Shown piece after piece: positions 36,086 through 44,699 of a stretch of 64,000 nt of DNA (position 1 is its first letter; the number at the start of each line of letters is the position of its first letter). Below the pieces are notes generated by a model. It was not told the origin of the DNA. It did no database searches and saw only the letters and a list, made by a program, of their open reading frames with translations. A program made the translations under genes and the position numbers. Location: positions 62,001-126,000 of the forward strand of contig CAVPXL010000007.1 in assembly GCA_963709765.1 (NCBI GenBank). Direction: 5' to 3'. This stretch comes from Roseitranquillus sp963709765 (GTDB lineage Bacteria > Pseudomonadota > Alphaproteobacteria > Rhodobacterales > Rhodobacteraceae).

Positions 36086-36567
36086 GTGGATGCAGGTCGT
36101 CAAGGACAAGGCGAGTCCCTTGCCATGGCGACCGTGGTGCGCACGCTCGACGCGACCTCCGCCAAACCTGGCGGCAAGGCCCTGCTCGACCGCGAGGGGA
36201 ACCTGCTGGCCGGCTGGATCGGCGGAGGCTGCGCGCGCGGAGCGGTGGGTCGCGCTGCTTGCGAGGCGATCACCGGAGGCGCGCGGCAGCGTTCACCGTC
36301 TTGGCGACCCAGGGCAAGGGCGACAGCCCCGCCCCGCGCGCGGCCGTTTCGGTGCGGTCGGGACACGTCTTCTTCGTGGGAAGTCGGCGCACGTTCGACA
36401 CCTGGGCCCAGAGATAGCGCCCGCAGGAACCGGTTCTCGCGGATCGACTGGATCGCGTCAGCGCACCCGCGGCGCTCGATATCGGCGCGATCACGCCCGA
36501 AGAGTTCGCGTTGTCGATCCTGGCGCAAATCACTCGCCAGCGCCGCGCGGGGCCGACTGACACCTGA
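36086..36567 (+). pseudogene. coxF/xdhC-like remnant
   Basis: This is a decayed XdhC/CoxF maturation factor. The N-terminal piece is ESLAMATVVRTLDATSAKPG followed by KALLDREGNLLAGWIGGGCA. Then a change of frame and a large internal deletion lead to TVLATQGKGDSPAPRAAVSV and GHVFFVGSRRTFDTW. An in-frame TAG at 36415-36417 follows, and the piece ends LDRVSAPAALDIGAITPEEF with ALSILAQITRQRRAG and a stop at 36567. XdhC proteins insert the sulfurated molybdenum cofactor. Deletion, frame change and nonsense codon together show real decay, unlike the single-base breaks elsewhere. Confidence 0.75.
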
Positions 36568-37055
36568 CGTCGCGGCCACTGTCATTGCAGCCCGACCCGC
36601 GCGCCGGATGGGCCCAGCGAGCAAGCTGCTGATCAAGATACGCCGGGCGGCGCTGGCGGGTGCGAATGTGCAACCGGATCGCGACCCGGACGTCGAAACG
36701 GGGCAGATGGAAAGATACCGGTTTGCGGAACCTGCCCGAAACCGGCGACAGCGCTCTTGAGCGCGGCATTCAGCCGGAGCCTTCCGATCACGGCCGGACC
36801 ACACGGGAAGGCCCCCGGTTTGCCCAGTTCCCGGCGGCAGTGTCGGGCTGCCGGGTTGAGCGGACGTTGCGGTTTTATTGAAATCGAAGGACGTGCCCGC
36901 AGCCGACGGATACGCCCCCAGGAGGCGCTGGTGTTGCCGGGTCGGTGAAAAGTTCGCGTCCGAAGTGCCGGATCCAAGTATTACCGGGATTGCGGGATGC
37001 GCCTGATGTCCCGCAGCTTTCGTGGGCCCTTGTCACGAGAGGTTCGGCAGCTTCT
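36568..37055. other. Intergenic region without recognisable gene
   Basis: These 488 bases lie between the coxF-like remnant and the stop of the SARP/TPR regulator gene. Small open frames exist on both strands, but none shows a family motif, a ribosome binding site and coding character together. It may be further decayed material. Confidence 0.35.
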
Positions 37056-38708
37056 TCAGATCGAGAACGCCGCTTCTCCGGATGGACTCTGCGGATAATC
37101 GGTCTCCAGAAGAAGGCTCATTTCGAAATCGGGCTCGATCTTGCGGAGGCGCAACGCCGTCATCCTCGCCCGGTCCACCTCGCCTGACGCGACGTAGCTG
37201 GCAATGAGGTACCGCAGGGGCGCCGCGAAGTCCGGCCTCAGGGCGTTCGACGTTTCCCCCATCGGGATCGCGACATCGTGCCGGCCACTCAGAGCGGCCG
37301 CGGCCGTCATCAGCGCATCGATGAAGCCACGGTGGGGGCCTTCTCCGGCAATGGCCCGGGCACGAGCGGCCGCCTCGTATCCTCCCTTTTTCTGTTTGAG
37401 ATTGACCCTCGCCAGACCAAGGAACGCCCAGCCGAGAATATTGTGAGGATCCAGCCGGACGGAGCGCTCGGCGAGGTCAAGGGCAACCTCGAAGCGTCGA
37501 AGGACGAAGCCGAAGACATGGCTCGCCAGGGCGAGAACGAGGGGATTGTGCGGCTCCAGCTCCATGGCCTTGCGGATCAGCCGCTCGGCATCGGGCATCG
37601 TCTTGTCGCTCTGACGGCGCTCGCCGACGACAAAGCACCATACGAAGGCTTCCCAGGCGAGGTGAACCCCGCGCCCCTCGCGATCATAGCTCTCCTGCAG
37701 CTCGGTGATCAGGGCGCCCGGGTTCTGGCCGGCCGACATCCACATTCGCCTGATCGTTGCCGCCGTGCCTGACACCGCCGGATCGTCGGGCAGGAGGGGG
37801 CCGAAAAGTCGCTCTCCCGAGAATGCGGCCACCGTGCGATCGATCCCGTCGTTGATAAGTCGCGCAATCGCGATCGAGATGCCCGTAAGTTCGGAAGCGG
37901 GAAGGATTTCGGAGCGTTGCCAGCAGATCTGGCGCGCCGGCACTGTCGTCAGCTGCAGCAGGACCGAGACCCCGTCACCGAGCGGCTGCTCCGTGGCGTC
38001 GAGCGAATAGACGGTGCCGGAGCGCTGGATTTCTCCCATGTCCAAGGGTGCGCCCTCGTTTGCCATGCGCAGGTCGACAGCGCCGATGTCGGAAACTCCC
38101 TTTGCGATCGAGTGAGAGATGTGTCCGGCCAGGACAGGCGATCCGATGGTCGCCCTGTAACCCACGATGAGGATCGGGACCCGCCGGACCAGAGGTCGCC
38201 GTTCAAGGGTCGCTCCGCCGGCTCTGACCGGTGCGGCGACCTGCTCGCTCTCGTCGAGGAACTCTTCGAGAGCCAACCTCTTGTCACGCAGCCAGTTCTC
38301 GAATTCGACATCGCGCGCGGCGATCCCGTCGAGAAAAACCGCGCCGGCACGGATCTTCTCGGCCAGCGCTGCGCGATCGTCGAGGTCGCTCTCGATCCGG
38401 CTCTTGTCGAGAGAAACGATGCGCGAGTCGGCAACGAGGACATCACGATAGGGCCCGAAGGCGCGTCGGATCTCGGTCAGGCATTGGCGGAGACTGGCGG
38501 CTCCTTGCGGCGGCGCACGATCGCTCCAGAGCTTGTCCTGGATCATCTCCCGCGAGCGCTTGAACTCGGGGGCGTCGCAAAGCAGGGCGATGAGCCCGCA
38601 AGCCTTCTGCGATGATGGCGTGAGGTCAGCGCCATCCGGAGCCACGATCGCAATCGGACCCAGTGTCCGGATTTTCAGCGGGCCGGAAACCCTTTCATTG
38701 GCGCTCAC
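37056..38708 (-). CDS. SARP-like transcriptional regulator with TPR C-terminus
   Basis: The protein has 550 residues. The N-terminal winged helix of the OmpR/SARP type (about residues 10-100) includes LKIRTLGPIAIVAPDGADLT, DKLWSDRAPPQGAASLRQCL and TEIRRAFGPYRDVLVADSRI. A middle domain (about 165-320) resembles the adenylate-cyclase-associated or TolB-like module of such regulators. TPR-like repeats end the protein (ERLIRKAMELEPHNPLVLAL, ALDLAERSVRLDPHNILGWA). It is divergent from the PAP2 and subtilase genes with 76 or more bases between, and probably controls them. An inverted repeat lies in this gap. Confidence 0.78.
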   Translation of the reverse strand: MSANERVSGPLKIRTLGPIAIVAPDGADLTPSSQKACGLIALLCDAPEFKRSREMIQDKLWSDRAPPQGAASLRQCLTEIRRAFGPYRDVLVADSRIVSLDKSRIESDLDDRAALAEKIRAGAVFLDGIAARDVEFENWLRDKRLALEEFLDESEQVAAPVRAGGATLERRPLVRRVPILIVGYRATIGSPVLAGHISHSIAKGVSDIGAVDLRMANEGAPLDMGEIQRSGTVYSLDATEQPLGDGVSVLLQLTTVPARQICWQRSEILPASELTGISIAIARLINDGIDRTVAAFSGERLFGPLLPDDPAVSGTAATIRRMWMSAGQNPGALITELQESYDREGRGVHLAWEAFVWCFVVGERRQSDKTMPDAERLIRKAMELEPHNPLVLALASHVFGFVLRRFEVALDLAERSVRLDPHNILGWAFLGLARVNLKQKKGGYEAAARARAIAGEGPHRGFIDALMTAAAALSGRHDVAIPMGETSNALRPDFAAPLRYLIASYVASGEVDRARMTALRLRKIEPDFEMSLLLETDYPQSPSGEAAFSI

Positions 38709-38745
38709 GAGACCCCTCCCGGAATTTCGATCAGCCAGATTATCT

Positions 38746-38781
38746 TGACTTCATTCCGCGCACAAACATAGGCTGAAGTCA
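38746..38781. promoter_or_regulatory. Inverted repeat in the SARP / PAP2 intergenic region
   Basis: TGACTTCA and its exact complement TGAAGTCA are separated by 20 bases, midway between the divergent starts. A TTGACT overlapping the left arm with ATAGGC 17 bases on could form -35 and -10 boxes for the PAP2 gene. The repeat is a candidate binding site for the neighbouring SARP-like regulator. Confidence 0.45.
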
Positions 38782-38829
38782 TATTTGAGTATTTCATTCG
38801 ACGGTTGTTATTTCCACGGAGGATTTGTC

Positions 38830-40026
38830 GTGGCGGAGCTCGGACTTGGACTCGGATTGGGTCTTGGATTGGGACAGGGACTGGGCTTGGGATTGGGTCT
38901 CGGACAGGGGCTCGGTCTCGGTCTGGGATCTCCCGGCGGAACCGGAAGGCCTGATCTCGACGCGAATTCGGGTCTCGTTTCGAGCGTTCTCATCACCTCC
39001 CGCGACGGCGTAGTCGGCGCATGGAAGGAAGACAGCGCCTGGACACCCGACCCGTATGAACTCGGAAACCCCCGGAACGTCTTTCAATGGTCGCCCTGGG
39101 TAAGGGCGCGCATTTTCAACGACATTCTTATTTCGCCTATCGATGTCGTGCAGTCGAAGGACGGTATCGCCAATCTCTGGGTGCATCCTCCGATCAGTGC
39201 GCCCGACCATTTCGACGACGCCATTTCGTACGGCACTCCGAGGCAGCTTCTCAGCATGGCGCGCCCGGATCCCGAACTCTTCAGGGATCAACTGAAATGG
39301 CTTGAATACTGGTCCGCCCTTCGCAGCGAACGCATTTCGGAGATCCTCCTCGAGACCTCCAATATTCTCGCTCCCATGGCGTCGGTGGTTGATCTCAACC
39401 CCGCGCGGCGACCCTACACGATCGAGCTGCTCGAGACGTATTACCGGGCCGTGACGACGGTCGAGATGCGTTTCAAGAACGCCATGGCCTGCCGACGACC
39501 GGTCGAATACTCGGCGCAGATCCAGCCGATGATCCAGACTCCTGGCCATTCGACCTATCCGAGTGGCCATGCGACGGAAACCTTCGCCTTCGCCTTCATC
39601 CTCGCGACGCTGGCGGATTACAGGTCCCATGCCGGACACGGCACCAACGCCTCGGCGGAGACGGCGGACCAGCTCGCGGCGCACGCCTATCGCACGACCC
39701 AGAACCGGGTCGTCGCAGGTGTGCATTTCCCGGTCGACAATGCGGCCGGTGCGGCACTCGGGTTGAGGATCGGCATGTACCTCGTCGATCGCTTTCAGAG
39801 GGCCGCCGGAGACCCACCCACGAACCCGGTGCCGGAAACGCGGGAAGACGTGAGCTTCGAGTTCTACGGGGATTTCGACTATCATCAGTACTGGGAGAGC
39901 CATTGGTTCCCGCCCGCGGAGGCCGACGCGGGCGAGCCCGCGGCAAACGCGCCGGGTAACTTCGACACCGATGCGATCCTCGGCGAGCTGTGGCGTCGCG
40001 CCGTCAGGGAATGGCGAGCGCCATGA
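38830..40026 (+). CDS. PAP2/vanadium haloperoxidase-fold phosphatase with Gly-Leu repeat
   Basis: The protein of 398 residues carries the complete three-part signature of acid phosphatases and vanadium haloperoxidases: Lys216-x6-Arg223-Pro (KNAMACRRP), the PSGH motif at 244-247 (HSTYPSGHATETFAF) and Arg293-x5-His299-x3-Asp303 (NRVVAGVHFPVD). Before it, residues 4-33 are an almost pure Gly-Leu repeat interrupted by Gln. The GTG at 38830 is taken as the start because GGAGGA lies six bases upstream; a TTG at 38785 is the alternative. No classical signal peptide is visible. Its stop overlaps the subtilase start by ATGA. Confidence 0.8.
   Translation: MAELGLGLGLGLGLGQGLGLGLGLGQGLGLGLGSPGGTGRPDLDANSGLVSSVLITSRDGVVGAWKEDSAWTPDPYELGNPRNVFQWSPWVRARIFNDILISPIDVVQSKDGIANLWVHPPISAPDHFDDAISYGTPRQLLSMARPDPELFRDQLKWLEYWSALRSERISEILLETSNILAPMASVVDLNPARRPYTIELLETYYRAVTTVEMRFKNAMACRRPVEYSAQIQPMIQTPGHSTYPSGHATETFAFAFILATLADYRSHAGHGTNASAETADQLAAHAYRTTQNRVVAGVHFPVDNAAGAALGLRIGMYLVDRFQRAAGDPPTNPVPETREDVSFEFYGDFDYHQYWESHWFPPAEADAGEPAANAPGNFDTDAILGELWRRAVREWRAP
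38839..38935 (+). repeat. Imperfect six-base repeat coding for Gly-Leu
   Basis: About fifteen copies of a GGNYTN-type hexamer (for example GGACTT, GGATTG, GGTCTC) are joined in frame, with CAG coding for Gln at two places. The third-base variation shows that the repeat is kept at protein level, not a fresh slippage tract. Confidence 0.7.
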
Positions 40027-42107
40027 CGGTCAAGGCCGAAGACGGGCCCTGGGACGAAGGACCAGCCCTGCCGCCGGGCATGGAACCCCTGCGGTACTGG
40101 TTCGAAGAGGAGTTGACCCGCGACGAAGGCGTCATGTACGTGGCGCCGTTCCTGATCGAGGCCGAAACACTTGGCGAGCTGGAGCGGATATACCTGCAGG
40201 TCCGTGAATTTGCGGGAGATGGCATCGGCTGGTATTTTCCTGACTTCTACGAAGAAATGCTCTTCTCGGAGGAGGGCCGAAAGCACTTCAGCGCCCCATA
40301 CGAGATAGTTTTCTTCGGGCCGCTCGGTGATCAGGCCCGAAGCCTTCTGTCGACAATCAGTGACGTAAAGTCCGGCGGAATCCCCGTCCCTGTGCAATCG
40401 TTGGAACGAAACGAGCGAAGAGATCTGCCCACGTTTGATGTCGATGCAGCCTCGGGCGGCAAGATCGAGAGGATCGTGGGTCTTATCAACTCCGACATCG
40501 CGTTTGCAAATGCGCGGTTTCGGAACAGCGACGGCACGACCCGGCTTGCCGGCTTCCTGGATATGGACGCCATCGGCAATCATCCCGAGAATTTCCCCGG
40601 CAACTATCTCTCGGCGTCTGAAATAAACGGCTATCTCGGTCGGTTGAAGAACCGGGATTACAGCGAGACGCAGCTCTACCTCGACTACCAGGCTGACACC
40701 TACCCGAAGCCCTGGCGCGCGCGGCCGTCGCCATTTGCGGGCCACGGCACCGGCGTCCTCGACGCGGCGGTCGGAGGAGAAGTGCTTTCTGACGACGGCA
40801 GGACGGTGATCGTCGCCGTGCAGCTCCCTCGGTTCGCCGTCGCACTCACCCACGGCTATCACCTTGACCATTTCGTGCGGTTTGCCCTGTCCGTGGTGGC
40901 TTTCGTCGCGTTCAAGACATGGATCGCAAATGGCGGCCGCTATCCGCAAACGCTCGTCAATATCAGCGTCGGCGGCCATGCCGGTCGTCACGACGGTCTG
41001 AGCGGTCTCGAGCGGCGGATGAACTCATGGATCCGCAGCGGCCTGATCGACGGCATATTCCTGCCCGCCGGCAACAGCTACGGTCGTTCGGTTCATGCGG
41101 CATTCAAGGGATCGGAGATCGGGTTCGAAAGTGACGCGCTGATGTGGCGGATCCTTCCCGATGACGGCACGCCGAGTTTTCTCGAGATCTGGCTTCCGAA
41201 CGACGCGGACGATCAGGTGGGCTTGCACGTCAGGATGCCGACCGGCCTCGACAGGATCTTCCGTCCGGCCGACCTCTTTGACGGCGCGCACTACATCTAC
41301 CGCATGGATGGCCGGGTGGCGGCCCGTCTGATCGTGACGAACGATCCCGCTCGCGACGAGAAGGGCAAGGATTGCTCACGGCGGTGCATCAAGCTCATGA
41401 TCGCCCGGACATCGCTTCGCCCGCCGATATTCGGCAATCCCGAACCGGGATTCATTGAGCTAACGGGCGACGTGGAGATCAGACTTCGGCGCGGAACGAT
41501 CAAGAATGACGATCTTGTCGACCTGTGGGTGGCGCGGGACGACCAGATCTTCCGTCTTCCGACCCGAGCGCGCCAATCCTACTTTGCCCCGTCCTCACCG
41601 GCAAGGCAGCGTATCACCAATTCCGGAACGCTTTCGGATGTCGGCACCGGGCTGAAGACCGTCGTCTGTGCCGCACATCTGGCGTCGAACCGCCTGCCGA
41701 CCTCGTATTCGGGCCGCGGCATTCCCGAGGCCTCGGCTCAGGCCGAGCGCAACATCAAGCCGACGGCGTCCTACGCGGCAGATCTCAGCGAGGTGCATCG
41801 GGGAACGCTTATCGCGGGATATTTCAGCGGGTCCACGGCCTTGTTGAGCGGGACCAGCGTGTCTGCCCCCGAGGTCCTGCGTGGCGTTCTGATATCACCG
41901 CAACAGGTTGGCCTCGCCTTGAAGGAAGAGGTCGCGACGTCCGCCGCCACGGCAGAAGCGAGCGGAACCGAGATCGCGGTGCCGATCCTGCCGCGCCACC
42001 ACAACGATACCTTCGACTGGGGAGCAGGACGCCTTGGCTATGACCACCGCCCGCTCGGGGCGTCGGGTTCGAGCAACTACCCGCAGCGACGGACGAACAG
42101 CGTCTGA
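40023..42107 (+). CDS. Subtilisin-like serine protease (S8 family)
   Basis: The protein has 694 residues. The catalytic triad is visible: Asp158 in RIVGLINSDIAFANA, His241 in SPFAGHGTGVLDAAVG and Ser612 in LLSGTSVSAPEVLRG. The oxyanion asparagine is Asn351 in IFLPAGNSYG. An insert of about 260 residues separates the Asn and Ser blocks. A leading domain of about 150 residues and the absence of a signal peptide suggest a cytoplasmic enzyme or one exported by another route. Translation is coupled to the PAP2 gene (ATGA). The pair, next to a SARP regulator, is not a set I know as described. Confidence 0.85.
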   Translation: MTVKAEDGPWDEGPALPPGMEPLRYWFEEELTRDEGVMYVAPFLIEAETLGELERIYLQVREFAGDGIGWYFPDFYEEMLFSEEGRKHFSAPYEIVFFGPLGDQARSLLSTISDVKSGGIPVPVQSLERNERRDLPTFDVDAASGGKIERIVGLINSDIAFANARFRNSDGTTRLAGFLDMDAIGNHPENFPGNYLSASEINGYLGRLKNRDYSETQLYLDYQADTYPKPWRARPSPFAGHGTGVLDAAVGGEVLSDDGRTVIVAVQLPRFAVALTHGYHLDHFVRFALSVVAFVAFKTWIANGGRYPQTLVNISVGGHAGRHDGLSGLERRMNSWIRSGLIDGIFLPAGNSYGRSVHAAFKGSEIGFESDALMWRILPDDGTPSFLEIWLPNDADDQVGLHVRMPTGLDRIFRPADLFDGAHYIYRMDGRVAARLIVTNDPARDEKGKDCSRRCIKLMIARTSLRPPIFGNPEPGFIELTGDVEIRLRRGTIKNDDLVDLWVARDDQIFRLPTRARQSYFAPSSPARQRITNSGTLSDVGTGLKTVVCAAHLASNRLPTSYSGRGIPEASAQAERNIKPTASYAADLSEVHRGTLIAGYFSGSTALLSGTSVSAPEVLRGVLISPQQVGLALKEEVATSAATAEASGTEIAVPILPRHHNDTFDWGAGRLGYDHRPLGASGSSNYPQRRTNSV

Positions 42108-42388
42108 CGCCACATCGGCGATCAAGACGTCTCCACCATTCGGCGAGGCATGGCCGGTTTCCGGGGTGATGGCGACAGATTCGATCACCTCCGATCAGCC
42201 ACAGATCGTGAGGCCGTGAGCGTTCAAGGGGCGCGCTCGGCAGAAGGTCGTTGCGCGGACAGGCGTCGAAGCCGCTGCGGGGAAGGAGAGGGTAGCCGAT
42301 GCCCTCCGCGTCTGGGACCGGGATCTGGCTGGGCTGATTGACAAAACCGCGAATGTGCATGCCTTCGACCTTGTACCACCGTCGGCAA

Positions 42389-42601
42389 GGCACCTTTCAT
42401 CTCGCCGCACAGGACGGTGACCTTGAGGGGCTCTTGGCGCGCATCGGTGCAACGGGTGGAAAACATCGGATGCCGGTACGGAAATACTTCCGCGACGAAT
42501 AGCCCTACCGCATGGTCGAGATGAAAGACCCCTTCGGCATTGTCTTCGAGCTCTACGGCCACAGCTGCCTGCTGATCTATTCCGCCGGCAGTTATTCCTG
42601 A
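42389..42601 (+). pseudogene. VOC/glyoxalase C-terminal remnant
   Basis: One frame reads GTFHLAAQDGDLEGLLARIG, then KHRMPVRKYFRDE, a TAG stop, and YRMVEMKDPFGIVFELYGHS ending AGSYS with a TGA. The part after the stop is a classic VOC/glyoxalase C-terminus with its metal-ligand glutamate region. No N-terminal half was found upstream, so the gene is truncated and has a nonsense codon. It lies directly before the reductase gene. Confidence 0.65.
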
Positions 42602-42661
42602 CCGGACGTCGATGCGACCCCTTCACCTTCCCCGGACACATGTTCTGAAAAAGGACCCGAC

Positions 42662-43693
42662 ATGGCACAATCCCCCGCACAGAACCGAAGGTTCGTTCTT
42701 GCCGAGCGCCCCAAGGGCGAGCCGAACGACAACACGCTCCGGCTTGAGACGGCCGAAGTCCCGACCCCCGGCCCGGGACAGATACTCTTGCGTAACGAAT
42801 ACCTCTCGCTCGATCCCTATATGCGCGGTCGGATGAGCGACGCGCCGTCCTATGCCGCGCCGGTCGAGATTGGCGAAGTCATGATCGGCGGGACGGTCTC
42901 GCAGGTCGTCAAGTCCGATGTCGATGGCTTCGCGAAGGGCGACTGGGTCGTCGCGTTCGGCGGCTGGCAGGATTACGCTCTGTCGGACGGCAAGGGCGTG
43001 GTCAACATGGGGCAGAGTCCCGAGAACCCCTCGTGGGCGCTGGGTGTCCTCGGGATGCCGGGGCTGACCGCATGGGCGGGGCTGACCAGGATCGGTCAGC
43101 CGAAGGCCGGTGAAACTCTCGTCGTCGCCGGCGCCAGCGGGCCGGTAGGCGCCACGGTGGGTCAGATCGGCAAGATCCTCGGCCTCCACGTCGTGGGCAT
43201 CGCCGGTGGCGCCGAGAAATGCGCGCATGTGGTCGACACGCTCGGCTTCGACGCCTGTGTCGACTACAAGGCGGACGGATTTCCGGAAGCCCTGAAGGCG
43301 GCCGCCCCGGATGGCATCGACATCTACTTCGAGAATGTCGGCGGCGCGGTGTTCGACGCTGTCCTGCCGCTTCTGAACCCGCTTGCCCGGATCCCGGTCT
43401 GCGGCCTGATCTCACAATACAACGCCACGTCTCTGCCCGATGGGCCGGACCGGATGAACTATCTGATGGGTCAGATCCTGCGCAAGCGCATGACCATGCG
43501 AGGCTTCATCGTGTTCGACGATTTCGGCAGCTACTACCCCGAATTCGCCAGCCAGATGGCCGCATGGGTCAAGGAAGGAAAGATCCAGTATCGCGAGGAG
43601 ATGATCTTTGGTCTGGAACAGGCGCCGTCGGCCTTCGTCGGCCTGCTGAAGGGCGAAGCCTTCGGCAAACGCGTGGTCAAGCTGAACGACTGA
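42662..43693 (+). CDS. NADP-dependent oxidoreductase (MDR family, CurA/leukotriene B4 dehydrogenase-like)
   Basis: The protein of 343 residues is a zinc-independent medium-chain reductase. The N-terminal part has FVLAERPKGEPNDNTLRLET and ILLRNEYLSLDPYMRGRMSD, typical of the LTD/CurA group. The Rossmann part has ETLVVAGASGPVGATVGQIG, with NADPH binding at the GASGPVG-type loop, and IDIYFENVGGAVFDAVLPLL. Such enzymes reduce the double bond of alpha,beta-unsaturated ketones and aldehydes. It is followed 21 bases later by a DJ-1/PfpI gene, suggesting a joint role against reactive carbonyls. Confidence 0.92.
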   Translation: MAQSPAQNRRFVLAERPKGEPNDNTLRLETAEVPTPGPGQILLRNEYLSLDPYMRGRMSDAPSYAAPVEIGEVMIGGTVSQVVKSDVDGFAKGDWVVAFGGWQDYALSDGKGVVNMGQSPENPSWALGVLGMPGLTAWAGLTRIGQPKAGETLVVAGASGPVGATVGQIGKILGLHVVGIAGGAEKCAHVVDTLGFDACVDYKADGFPEALKAAAPDGIDIYFENVGGAVFDAVLPLLNPLARIPVCGLISQYNATSLPDGPDRMNYLMGQILRKRMTMRGFIVFDDFGSYYPEFASQMAAWVKEGKIQYREEMIFGLEQAPSAFVGLLKGEAFGKRVVKLND

Positions 43694-43714
43694 TAGCGAG
43701 CGGCTCAAGGAAAC

Positions 43715-44395
43715 ATGCCGATGAAAATTCTCATGGTTCTCATGTCGCACGACCAGTTGGGCGACACCGGCAACAAAACCGACTTCTGGCTGGAGGAGTT
43801 CGCGGCGCCCTATTACGTGTTCAGGGATGCAGGCGCGGATGTCACGCTGGCCTCGCCCAAGGGTGGCCAGCCGCCGCTCGACCCCTCCAGCGACGCGGAC
43901 GACGCACAGACAGAGGCGACCGGACGGTTCAAGGATGATGCGGCCGCCCAGACGGATCTTGCCAACACCGAGGTTCTTCCGAGGATGTCCGCCGAAGCTT
44001 ACGACGCGATCTTCTACCCCGGTGGCCACGGCCCGCTCTGGGATCTGGCGGAGGATGATGACAGCAGGGCCCTGATCGAAACCTTCGCCGCCAGCGACCG
44101 GCCCTTTGGCGCGGTCTGCCACGCGCCGGCGGTCTTCAAGCATCCCAAGGGCGCCGATGGAAAGCCGCTGGTTGCCGGCCGCACCGTGACCGGCTTCACC
44201 AACACCGAGGAAGAGGGCGTCGGCCTCACCAGCGTCGTGCCCTTCCCGGTCGAGGACATGCTGAGCGCCAATGGCGGCAACTATCGCAAAGGCGACGACT
44301 GGGCGTCGTTCGTCGTCACGGACGGCAAGCTGGTGACCGGCCAGAACCCGGCATCTTCGGAGGAAGCGGCACGCAAGTTGCTGGCCCTGCTCTGA
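43715..44395 (+). CDS. DJ-1/PfpI family protein (Hsp31/glyoxalase III-like)
   Basis: The protein has 226 residues. The nucleophile-elbow cysteine Cys135 lies in RPFGAVCHAPAVFK, followed by His136, and the conserved glutamate is near residue 28 in DFWLEEFAAPYY. The sequence YDAIFYPGGHGPLWDLAEDD is standard for this family, which includes glyoxalases that act on methylglyoxal without cofactors and deglycases. A second ATG at 43721 (MKILMV) is possible. It is probably co-transcribed with the reductase upstream. Confidence 0.9.
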   Translation: MPMKILMVLMSHDQLGDTGNKTDFWLEEFAAPYYVFRDAGADVTLASPKGGQPPLDPSSDADDAQTEATGRFKDDAAAQTDLANTEVLPRMSAEAYDAIFYPGGHGPLWDLAEDDDSRALIETFAASDRPFGAVCHAPAVFKHPKGADGKPLVAGRTVTGFTNTEEEGVGLTSVVPFPVEDMLSANGGNYRKGDDWASFVVTDGKLVTGQNPASSEEAARKLLALL

Positions 44396-44699
44396 ACCTC
44401 CGGCGAGGAACATCCATCCTGCGGGTTTCCCTCGCCCCTGCCTCTGAGCTGCAAGACCTGACATTCCCGACCGCCATGTTGCCCGGCATGAAAACGGCGG
44501 GTCCACGCAAAGGGCGTTCCCAAACCAGCTTCACAGCATCGATCCGATCCGGCGCTGGAGATACGTCAATCGGTCCGCGGATCGTCTGTCGATGTCTGAT
44601 ATTGGTTCCGAGGGTGTCCCTCGTCTTCAGCATCCGGTCTTGCTCAACCCACGAAGCATCCGGTGCTCTCAGGAAGGATAAGATGCAGGAAGCTGCGGC
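44396..44699. other. Intergenic region before the LysR gene
   Basis: These 304 bases follow the DJ-1 gene and precede the LysR gene in the same direction. No gene, clear terminator or conserved operator was recognised. Confidence 0.35.

Noticed and set aside
38839..38935. Repetitive DNA as a possible CRISPR or minisatellite
   Set aside because: The hexamers are in frame, vary at third positions and have no spacers; they are a protein repeat.
42108..42388. An N-terminal half for the VOC remnant
   Set aside because: No frame in this stretch gives VOC-like sequence, so only the C-terminal part is reported.
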